Assembly: GCA_947478985.1 (NCBI GenBank)
Contig: CANJYC010000084.1
Span: 1-7,234 of the forward strand
DNA: 7,234 bases
Source: Acidobacteriota bacterium
GTDB lineage: Bacteria; Acidobacteriota; Vicinamibacteria; Vicinamibacterales; UBA2999
Direction of reading: 5' to 3'
Positions 1-5,259 of this stretch are shown piece by piece. How positions within the stretch are numbered: the first letter of the stretch is position 1; every line of letters begins with the position of its first letter. A model generated the notes under the pieces. It was not told where the DNA came from. It did no database searches and saw only the letters and a list, made by a program, of their open reading frames with translations. A program made the position numbers and the translations under genes.

Positions 1-610
1 CCTGCTGCACCACCATTTTCAGTTGTCCGACGGGCAATTCCGCGAACAGGCCTATCCCCGCGAACCCAGCAGCCCCCGTCCTGCCAAGGCCCGGCAGTGT
101 GGCCAACGTCATCCCGCCGACCCCGAGCACCGGCACCCGCGTCGCCGCCGCGACGCCTGCAAGCAGGGCCGCGCCAGCCGCGCCCCTCCCTGGCTTGGAT
201 ACGGTCTCGAACACGGTGCCACAGAGCAGATAGTCCAGCCCCCCGGCATCCGCGGCCGATATCGCCTCACTCACGGCGTGCACGGAGCGTCCAATCAGGA
301 ACGCCGGCGGGACAACTGCGCGGGCGCGCGCAGCCGGCATGGAGTCGCCGCGCAGATGCACGCCATGTGCGCTCGCAGCCAGCGCCACATCGAGCCGTTC
401 GTTGACGACGACACGCGCCCTGGTCCCGCGCACCGCCTCGACACAGCCAGCGACGAGCGCCGTCAGCGGTCCGGCCTCGAGGTCGCGCTCACGCACCATG
501 ACGAGGTGCACCCCGGCCCGTGCCGCAGCTGAGACACGCGCGGCCGTGGCCTGATCCCCGCCACTGCCGAACCGCGAGCGATCCGTGATCAGACACACGA
601 TTGGCCCCAC
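1..610 (-). CDS. ThiE/TenI-family protein (thiamine phosphate synthase-like), 3' end cut by window edge
   Basis: The 203 visible residues form a TIM-barrel protein of the ThiE/TenI family. ThiE joins HMP-pyrophosphate and thiazole phosphate to make thiamine phosphate; TenI relatives are thiazole tautomerases or of unknown role. Family landmarks appear in order: ITDR (8-11), VRERDL (39-44), NERLDVALAA (70-79), GVHLRGD (83-89), IGRSVH (106-111), DYLLCGTVFETVSKPG (126-141), VPVLGVGG (159-166) and GFAGIGLF (182-189). Several positions differ from textbook ThiE: the usual Q-x-R-E-K is M-V-R-E-R, and the metal-binding Asp of N-D is Glu (N70-E71). Catalytic activity is therefore uncertain. ThiE proteins are about 210 residues, so only a few codons are missing. 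The start is GTG, with AAGGAG ending 4 nt upstream inside the preceding gene's last codons; the preceding stop lies 1 nt before the start, so translational coupling is likely. Family membership is firm; the choice between ThiE and TenI is not. Confidence 0.85.
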   Translation of the reverse strand, partial: MGPIVCLITDRSRFGSGGDQATAARVSAAARAGVHLVMVRERDLEAGPLTALVAGCVEAVRGTRARVVVNERLDVALAASAHGVHLRGDSMPAARARAVVPPAFLIGRSVHAVSEAISAADAGGLDYLLCGTVFETVSKPGRGAAGAALLAGVAAATRVPVLGVGGMTLATLPGLGRTGAAGFAGIGLFAELPVGQLKMVVQQ

Positions 611-611
611 G

Positions 612-884
612 TCACTCCTTGTCGGGGGTTGGCGGCGCCACGGTGGCAAGGGACGGATCGACCTTCTTCGTCATGAAGAGGGACACCAGGTCAGCAATCC
701 CGGTCGCAATGTTCACCAGTCCGAGCCCTGACACCGCGCCACGGACGAAGTTGTTGCTGATGATGCTGTGAAGAACGGGCACAGCGGTCGCGAAGTAATT
801 GCGGTCCCAGAATGGCGACCAGGGGACGATCACCAGGACGAATCCCGCCTCAAGGAACAGCGCGATGATCAGCAGCCGCCTCAT
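612..884 (-). CDS. Small two-helix inner-membrane protein of unknown function
   Basis: This is a 90-residue protein that I do not recognise as a named family. A hydrophobic helix covers about residues 4-21 and begins almost at the N-terminus after two arginines. The loop that follows is aromatic (PWSPFWDRNYF, 21-31). A second hydrophobic stretch covers about 47-71 (VRGAVSGLGLVN onward). The tail is polar, proline-rich and charged (72-90). With Arg2/Arg3 at the front and Lys73/Lys74 after helix 2, the positive-inside rule suggests a hairpin with both ends cytoplasmic. The start ATG overlaps the TPR gene's TGA as ATGA, and GGAGG lies 3 nt upstream, so the two genes are probably translationally coupled. 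The protein could be a membrane anchor or partner for the TPR protein, but only the gene arrangement supports this. The antisense reading frame here overlaps the same DNA and shows no protein-like features. Confidence 0.8.
   Translation of the reverse strand: MRRLLIIALFLEAGFVLVIVPWSPFWDRNYFATAVPVLHSIISNNFVRGAVSGLGLVNIATGIADLVSLFMTKKVDPSLATVAPPTPDKE
615..620 (-). promoter_or_regulatory. Ribosome binding site for the ThiE/TenI-like gene
   Basis: AAGGAG on the minus strand forms the last two codons of the small membrane protein gene and lies 4 nt before the GTG at 610. It supports that start over a second GTG at 598, which would have a spacer of about 16 nt. Confidence 0.6.
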
Positions 885-2326
885 GCGCCTCCGCTCGCAG
901 CCAGCGCGCGCGCCAGCCGCTCAACACGACTACGGACGTCGCGGTAGCCCCCGGCCTCTGCGTCGAGTTCCATCAGGACGGCGAGCGCCCGCGCGGACTC
1001 CCCCATTCGCTCGAGTGCGTCGGCCAGCTCGTAGAGCAGCGCACAGCCAGCTTCAGGCGATGGCGATGGCGCCTCCGCGGCGCGCTCGAGCCAGTCGATG
1101 CCGGCATGGACCTCGCCTTGCTCGATGTACAACCGTCCCAGCTGCGCGGCCGCGTCGAACCGGAACAGCGGATCCCTGGCAGCGGCTTGAAGGTCGACCG
1201 CCGCCTCGGCCTGCCGCCCTTCCACCAGCAGCTCAAGCCCCCGACGGTATCGTTCGCTGGCGCCGCTGCCGTCGCCCGCCTCCGCGATGCGGCTCCGCAG
1301 ATCCTCGAACACAGATTCGAGATCGCGTGCTGGACCGGCCTGTACGACAGGCGCCGGCGCGACCGTCTCCAGGCCAGCAAGTGCGTCGCTCAGATCAATC
1401 TCGAGAGATTCAAGATCGAAAACGTCTTCCACCGGATGCCTGTCCTGGCCCGCATCGAGCTGCTCACCCTGAGCCTCGACGCTTGGCAGCTCGAGCGTGA
1501 CCGCGTCCGGCACTGCCTCCTCGACCGCGGGCACACCGCCGGAAGGGCGCAACTCGGCAAGCTTGGCAAGGGCGGCAGCGTGCGGGGCAATCCGCAGGAG
1601 TGATTCCAGAGCATCGACGGCGCGGGCCACGTCGCCTTCGAGCAGCGCCACGTCAGACAGCACATCGATGCCGCCCCAGGCCTCCTCGATGCGGCCACCC
1701 GCCGCGAGGGCCTCGCAGAGGGCCCGCACCTCCTCGTACCGCGCAGGAGCCAGCGTCAGGACCCGCATCAGTGCCGGGCGCGCATCACGCTGCGGGTCGT
1801 TGAGTTCGAGCCGCGCGAGGTTCAACAGCACGTCCGGATCGTCGGGCCGCTGCTGCACCGCCGTGCGTGCAGCCTCCACGAGCGACGCCGGCTCAACCTC
1901 GATAGTCGCCAGGCGCTTCTGAACATCTGCGGCGCCCTGTATGTCACCGCGCTCGCGGCACAGGCCCACGAGCCGGCGGTAATAGGCCTTCGCGTCCACG
2001 AGCAACCCCTGCCGGGCGGCAACGTCGCCAAGCCGGAGCAGCGTGTGCGCATCGCTCTCCTGTAGCTTCAGCGCCTTCTTGTAGACGGCCGCGGCGCGCG
2101 CCAGAAACCCTTCTGCAAAGAGATGATCAGCTACGCGGATGAACTGCGCTGCAGCGCGCGCGCCATCGCCGGCCCGCAGGTAGAGATCGCCGAGCGCGTT
2201 GACGGCATTCCAGTCACCTGGTGCTTCCTCGACTAGACGCGCGTACTCCGCAATGGCTCCGTCAAGCCGTCCCATGCGAAGCAGCCGCTCCGCGTGCTTC
2301 AAGCTCTCTTCGCGATTGATGGGCAC
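881..2326 (-). CDS. Tetratricopeptide-repeat protein with acidic linker
   Basis: This 481-residue soluble protein has no signal peptide or membrane helix. The N-terminal half is helical TPR repeats, clearest at about residues 5-36 (AERLLRMGRLDGAIAEYARL), 39-70 (NALGDLYLRAGD), 71-90 and 93-125, continuing weakly to about 259. An acidic, probably disordered linker spans about 260-356 and contains a Leu/Asp/Glu-rich stretch (VFDLESLEIDLSDALAGLE). A second TPR block occupies 357-481. TPRs bind proteins, so a scaffold role is likely, but the partner is unknown. I chose the GTG at 2326 because AAGG lies 5 nt upstream and the product then begins MPINREESLKHAERLL, directly on the first repeat helix. 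The longer frame back to 2437 would overlap rnhB and add a basic, non-repeat segment typical of shadow reading. The gene starts 7 nt after the rnhB stop and overlaps the next gene by 4 nt, so it belongs to the same operon. Confidence 0.88.
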   Translation of the reverse strand: MPINREESLKHAERLLRMGRLDGAIAEYARLVEEAPGDWNAVNALGDLYLRAGDGARAAAQFIRVADHLFAEGFLARAAAVYKKALKLQESDAHTLLRLGDVAARQGLLVDAKAYYRRLVGLCRERGDIQGAADVQKRLATIEVEPASLVEAARTAVQQRPDDPDVLLNLARLELNDPQRDARPALMRVLTLAPARYEEVRALCEALAAGGRIEEAWGGIDVLSDVALLEGDVARAVDALESLLRIAPHAAALAKLAELRPSGGVPAVEEAVPDAVTLELPSVEAQGEQLDAGQDRHPVEDVFDLESLEIDLSDALAGLETVAPAPVVQAGPARDLESVFEDLRSRIAEAGDGSGASERYRRGLELLVEGRQAEAAVDLQAAARDPLFRFDAAAQLGRLYIEQGEVHAGIDWLERAAEAPSPSPEAGCALLYELADALERMGESARALAVLMELDAEAGGYRDVRSRVERLARALAASGGA

Positions 2327-2331
2327 GAGCG

Positions 2332-2335
2332 CCTT
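2332..2335 (-). promoter_or_regulatory. Ribosome binding site deciding the TPR gene start
   Basis: AAGG on the minus strand overlaps the rnhB TAA stop and sits 5 nt before the GTG at 2326. It favours this start over upstream in-frame candidates inside rnhB. Confidence 0.5.
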
Positions 2336-2960
2336 ATTCGATCGTATCAAAGCGCATTCCACGTGGCGTGAACGAGCGACGGTGCAGCGGCGAATAGCCG
2401 AAGCGCGCCAGGGCGTCGAGATGCTCGGCGGTGCCATACCCCTTGTGCCGGTCGTAGCCGTATCGCGGATCGATGGCGTGATGGGTGAGCATCTCTCGGT
2501 CGCGGGTCACCTTGGCGACAATCGAGGCTGCGGCGATAGCGGCGCACCGGCGGTCTCCCTGCGGGACGCCGCGCTGCGCGATGAGCAGGTCAGGAATACG
2601 GAAGGCGTCTACGAGCACGAGATCCGGCAGGGGTGCCAGCGCCAGGACGGCCCGTCGCATGGCCTGCAGGGAGGCTCTGTGGATATTGATGGCGTCGATT
2701 TCAGCTGGGGTGGCGGAGCCGACCGCCCAGGCCAGGGCCCTGCGCGTGATCACATCGTAGAGGCGCTCGCGCTCACGTGCCGTGATCATCTTGGAATCGC
2801 AGACCCCGGGAATGGCCCGATCGGGGTCGAGAATCACGGCCGCGGCCATCACCGGCCCGGCCAGACAGCCTCGACCGACTTCGTCACAGCCGGCGACACG
2901 ATGGAACCCCCAACGCCGCATGGCGTTCTCGAGGGTTCTCATCGCGCGCACGCGAGCCAT
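2334..2960 (-). CDS. rnhB: Ribonuclease HII
   Basis: RNase HII cleaves RNA in RNA/DNA hybrids and nicks 5' of single ribonucleotides embedded in DNA, starting ribonucleotide excision repair in the cytoplasm. The 208-residue product has the family signature AGCDEVGRGCLAGPV (23-37) with catalytic Asp26-Glu27 and the GRG motif that recognises the RNA-DNA junction. It also has DSK (55-57), LVDAF with Asp118 as the third acidic residue, GD at 135-136 with Asp136 as the probable fourth, AAASIVAKVTRDR (143-155) and HKGYGT near the C-terminus. Length is normal. The start ATG has only a weak upstream purine run; an ATG at 2942 would shorten the product by six residues and is also possible. The gene lies 38 bp after rplS, the usual position in this cluster. 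Confidence 0.97.
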   Translation of the reverse strand: MARVRAMRTLENAMRRWGFHRVAGCDEVGRGCLAGPVMAAAVILDPDRAIPGVCDSKMITARERERLYDVITRRALAWAVGSATPAEIDAINIHRASLQAMRRAVLALAPLPDLVLVDAFRIPDLLIAQRGVPQGDRRCAAIAAASIVAKVTRDREMLTHHAIDPRYGYDRHKGYGTAEHLDALARFGYSPLHRRSFTPRGMRFDTIE

Positions 2961-2998
2961 GAGCCTGAATCTCGACCGTAATCCGGTAAAGGGAAACG

Positions 2999-3346
2999 CT
3001 AAACGACGCGCTTTGTCTCTTTCATGCGCGCCGCCTTCCCCTTCAGGTCCCGGAGGTAGTACAGCTTGGCGCGGCGGACGCTCGCCGAACGGAGGACGTC
3101 GACTTTGGCGATCGTCGGCGAGTGCAGCGGGAAGATGCGCTCGACGCCCTGGCCGAACGAAATCTTCCGCACCGTGAAGGACGCGCGGGCGCCGCCACGA
3201 TGCAGGCCGATGACGAGCCCTTCGAAGATCTGGATGCGCTCCTTCTCTCCTTCGCGCACCTTCACGTGCACCTTCACCGTGTCTCCAGACTTCATGTCGG
3301 GCCGCGCCGTCATCTGCGACTTCTCGACCAGCTCAATCGCGCTCAT
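2999..3346 (-). CDS. rplS: 50S ribosomal protein L19 (bL19)
   Basis: bL19 is a large-subunit protein at the 30S/50S interface. The 115-residue product matches the family along its whole length: GDTVKVHVKV (21-30), the segment RIQIFEGLVIG (37-47), FTVRKISFGQGVERIFPLHSP (57-77), and the C-terminal VRRAKLYYLRDLKGKAARMKE (90-110). The ATG overlaps the end of trmD by 14 nt in another frame. A strong AAGGAG lies 7 nt upstream within trmD, so bL19 can be initiated independently at a rate higher than trmD, as is usual for this gene pair in other bacteria. Confidence 0.98.
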   Translation of the reverse strand: MSAIELVEKSQMTARPDMKSGDTVKVHVKVREGEKERIQIFEGLVIGLHRGGARASFTVRKISFGQGVERIFPLHSPTIAKVDVLRSASVRRAKLYYLRDLKGKAARMKETKRVV

Positions 3347-4082
3347 GTGCTCTCTCCTTCAGAATCTCGTTCAGCAGCGTCCGCTCCTCGTCGTCGAGCG
3401 CCACCTGCTCCAGCAGTTCCGGCCGCCGTTCCAGCGTTGCCGCCAGTGCCGCCTTCTTTCGCCACCGCCGGACCTGTGCATGATGCCCCGACAGCAGCAC
3501 GTCCGGCACTTTCATTCCAGCAAACTCAGCCGGACGCGTGTAATGCGGAAAATCAAGCAACCCGCGCGAAAACGAATCCGCCTCCACCGACTGCTCATCC
3601 CCGACCACGCCCGGCACGAGCCGGCTCACCGCGTCGACCACGACGAGCGCCGGCAACTCGCCGCCGCTCAGCACGTAATCGCCGATCGACATCTCCTCGG
3701 CCCCAACCAGCGCACGGACGCGCTCGTCGATGCCCTCGTACCGCCCGCACAGCAGCACGACGTGGCCCAGCGTCCGCAACCGCTCCGCCTCCGCCTGTGA
3801 AAACCGGCGTCCCTGCGGCGAGAGCAGGACCACAGCGCCCGGCGTGCCGCGCGTCGCGGCGATCTGCGCCACCGCGGCGATGAGCGGCTCCGGCTTCATC
3901 ACCATCCCCGGCCCGCCGCCGTACGGGATGTCGTCGACGCTCCGGTGCCGATCGCTTGTGTGCTCCCTCAGGTCATGGACCTGGATATCAAGGAGCCCCT
4001 GCTCAATGCCGCGGCTGACGACGCCTTCCGCGAGCCCCGCCTGTACCATCCGCGGGAAGATCGTGACGATGTCGAACTTCAT
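3333..4082 (-). CDS. trmD: tRNA (guanine-37-N1)-methyltransferase
   Basis: TrmD transfers a methyl group from S-adenosylmethionine to N1 of G37 next to the anticodon, preventing +1 frameshifts. The 249-residue product is a full-length SPOUT methyltransferase. Visible landmarks are the N-terminal MKFDIVTIFP, DDIPYGGGPGMVMKPEP (50-66), LLSPQGRRF (86-94), GRYEGIDER (113-121) and EMSIGDYVLSGGELP (130-144) of the trefoil-knot cofactor site. They continue with Arg154 in VSRLVPGVVG and Asp177 in GLLDFPHYTRP, the likely general base (equivalent to Asp169 of the H. influenzae enzyme). The C-terminal helical domain contains SGHHAQVRRWRKK (198-210). The start lies inside rimM, whose frame continues for another 80 nt. 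A purine run, GGAAGGG, lies 13 nt upstream, farther than ideal, so translation may depend on coupling to rimM. Confidence 0.98.
   Translation of the reverse strand: MKFDIVTIFPRMVQAGLAEGVVSRGIEQGLLDIQVHDLREHTSDRHRSVDDIPYGGGPGMVMKPEPLIAAVAQIAATRGTPGAVVLLSPQGRRFSQAEAERLRTLGHVVLLCGRYEGIDERVRALVGAEEMSIGDYVLSGGELPALVVVDAVSRLVPGVVGDEQSVEADSFSRGLLDFPHYTRPAEFAGMKVPDVLLSGHHAQVRRWRKKAALAATLERRPELLEQVALDDEERTLLNEILKERAHERD
3354..3359 (-). promoter_or_regulatory. Strong ribosome binding site for rplS inside trmD
   Basis: AAGGAG on the minus strand lies 7 nt before the rplS ATG, within the last codons of trmD. It is the best Shine-Dalgarno match in the central cluster, in keeping with the need for more bL19 than TrmD. 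Confidence 0.75.
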
Positions 4083-4602
4083 TCAGGTCGAGCAGCCCTT
4101 CCGGCGGGTCGATCCGAATCCGCTTCGCCGCGATATCGATCTCGGTGCAGATGGCCTGCGTCAGCGGAATCAGAACCTCGCCCCGTTCACCGTGCACTAC
4201 CAGCACGCGTCCGCCCGTGCCCCCGTCAACCCGCGCGACCTTGCCCACCTGCGCCCCCGTGGTGTCTTCCACGTCGCACCCCACGAGCTGGTGCTGGTAG
4301 TACGTGTGCGCGCCGAGGGGCTGCAGTGTCTCTTCCGGCACCCGCAGCTCAAGGCCACCCAGCCGTTCGGCGTCCTCAATGCGCGTGCACCCCTCGAACC
4401 CCACGATGGCCCGCCCGCCGTGCACCCGCGCTGTTGCAATCTTCAGCGTGTGTGTCCCGTCGGCGGCCCGCATCCAGAGCGTCGCCCCCGGCACGAAACG
4501 CTCGTCCACGAAATCCGTCTCGGGACTGATGACAACGTCTCCGCGCAGGCCATGCGGCCTGGTGATGCGCCCGACGACGGCCATCTCATCCCACGCAGCC
4601 AC
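4003..4602 (-). CDS. rimM: Ribosome maturation factor RimM, with unusual C-terminal extension
   Basis: RimM binds ribosomal protein uS19 and helps assemble the head of the 30S subunit. The N-terminal RimM domain begins at AVVGRITRPHGLRGDVV. The PRC-barrel domain follows around TYYQHQLVGCDVEDTTG and VLIPLTQAICTEIDIAAKRI, ending in the typical DPPEGLLDLN at residue 174. RimM proteins normally stop about here. This frame goes on for 25 residues of Arg/Gly/His-rich sequence that overlaps the first 80 nt of trmD, which looks like out-of-frame reading. I chose the GTG at 4602 because GGGAG lies 8 nt upstream; GTG at 4617 and ATG at 4584 are alternatives with poorer signals. About 80 bp separates it from khpA. 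Identity is firm; the exact start and the C-terminal end are less sure. Confidence 0.94.
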   Translation of the reverse strand: MAAWDEMAVVGRITRPHGLRGDVVISPETDFVDERFVPGATLWMRAADGTHTLKIATARVHGGRAIVGFEGCTRIEDAERLGGLELRVPEETLQPLGAHTYYQHQLVGCDVEDTTGAQVGKVARVDGGTGGRVLVVHGERGEVLIPLTQAICTEIDIAAKRIRIDPPEGLLDLNEVRHRHDLPADGTGGARGRRRQPRH

Positions 4603-4610
4603 TCGAATTA

Positions 4611-4615
4611 CTCCC
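4611..4615 (-). promoter_or_regulatory. Ribosome binding site deciding the rimM start
   Basis: GGGAG on the minus strand lies 8 nt before the GTG at 4602. It would fall inside the gene if the farther GTG at 4617 were used, and would be too distant for the ATG at 4584. Confidence 0.55.
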
Positions 4616-4683
4616 ACGACCGATCCATCCCGCCACGCCAGACACCCTTGCGAGGCAGTCTGCCGGGCGATTGCAAGCGGACG

Positions 4684-4959
4684 CTAGTCCCTGATATCGA
4701 GCTGCGCGCGCCGGCCGTGCTTCTCTGCCGTGACCGCCACCAGCGTCCGAAGCGCCGTCACCGTGCGCCCCTGCCGCCCGATGATCTTGCCCATGTCGCC
4801 TGGCGCCGTACTCAGCTCCAGCACGGTCACGCCACGGCGTTCCGTTTCCGTGACCTGCACCGCATCCGGGTGATCGACGAGCGCTCTGACGACAACTTCG
4901 ACGACCGCCTTCAGCGGGCTGCCGCTCACTGCGCCGCCACCCGCGTCGGACGTCGGCAT
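4684..4959 (-). CDS. khpA: KH-domain RNA-binding protein KhpA
   Basis: KhpA is a small cytoplasmic RNA-binding protein which, in Gram-positive bacteria, pairs with KhpB and affects cell size and RNA regulation. The 91-residue product has a single KH domain. The RNA-gripping GxxG loop is at 61-64 within GKIIGRQGRTVTALRTL (57-73), preceded by a beta strand (VTVLELS, 44-50) and helix (LKAVVEVVVRALVDHP, 16-31). The first 14 or so residues are Gly/Ser/Ala-rich and extend beyond the usual form of about 76 residues. The ATG shares one base with the rpsP stop (TAATG). There is no clear Shine-Dalgarno sequence, so translation probably depends on ribosomes finishing rpsP. The position between rpsP and rimM is the classic one for khpA in several phyla. 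Confidence 0.93.
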   Translation of the reverse strand: MPTSDAGGGAVSGSPLKAVVEVVVRALVDHPDAVQVTETERRGVTVLELSTAPGDMGKIIGRQGRTVTALRTLVAVTAEKHGRRAQLDIRD

Positions 4960-5243
4960 TACTGAGCCGCTGGCGTCTCGGCCGTCACGACCGGGGCCGA
5001 CAGATCGCGCGACAGGTGCTTGGCAATCAGTGTGCGGACCGAGTCCGACGGCCGCGCGCCCTTGCTCAGCCAGTACTGGACACGCTCCTTATTGATGTCG
5101 ACCTGAGCCGGCTTCAAGCGGGGGTTATACGTGCCAAGGTTCTCGACGAAGTCAGCCTCGATCTTCGAGCGCGCTTCGGTCAACACCACGCGGAAAAAGG
5201 GTCGCTTCTTTGACCCAACCCGCCTCATTCGAATCGACAGCAT
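4959..5243 (-). CDS. rpsP: 30S ribosomal protein S16 (bS16)
   Basis: bS16 binds 16S rRNA early in 30S assembly. The product is 94 residues, with the family N-terminus MLSIRMRRVGSKKRPFFRVV. It continues with FVENLGTYNPRLKP, VDINKERVQYWLSKGARPSDSV and a helix (RTLIAKHL). The tail is Ala/Pro/Thr-rich and slightly longer than in short bS16 versions. The ATG at 5243 was chosen because GGAG lies 5 nt upstream and the family begins at this residue. The open frame extends back to 5339, but that part overlaps the ffh 3' end and is unrelated to bS16. The gene starts 16 bp after the ffh stop. Confidence 0.97.
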   Translation of the reverse strand: MLSIRMRRVGSKKRPFFRVVLTEARSKIEADFVENLGTYNPRLKPAQVDINKERVQYWLSKGARPSDSVRTLIAKHLSRDLSAPVVTAETPAAQ

Positions 5244-5248
5244 TTCTA

Positions 5249-5252
5249 CTCC
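5249..5252 (-). promoter_or_regulatory. Ribosome binding site deciding the rpsP start
   Basis: GGAG on the minus strand lies in the 16-bp ffh-rpsP spacer, 5 nt before the ATG at 5243, and fixes the bS16 start at the residue expected for the family. Confidence 0.7.
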
Positions 5253-5259
5253 GTAGACG

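Noticed and set aside
799..1500. A 233-codon plus-strand open frame antisense to the TPR gene
   Set aside because: The product is dominated by Arg, Ala and Pro, as expected for the shadow of an Ala/Leu/Glu-rich repeat protein.
2327..2437. A 37-residue N-terminal extension of the TPR protein
   Set aside because: It overlaps rnhB, is basic and non-repetitive, and the GTG at 2326 has its own ribosome binding site and begins directly on the first TPR helix.
2199..2981. A 260-codon plus-strand open frame antisense to rnhB and the TPR gene start
   Set aside because: It is the complement of well-supported genes, has no recognisable motif and no ribosome binding site that I can see.
2961..2998. ACCG/CGGT stem in the rplS-rnhB spacer as a terminator
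   Set aside because: The stem is only 4 bp with a 5-nt loop and no U-run follows; downstream genes continue closely on the same strand.
3730..4965. A 411-codon plus-strand open frame antisense to trmD, rimM and khpA
   Set aside because: It covers three firmly identified genes on the other strand; its product is Arg/Pro/His-rich with no domain features. Long antisense frames are expected in GC-rich coding DNA.
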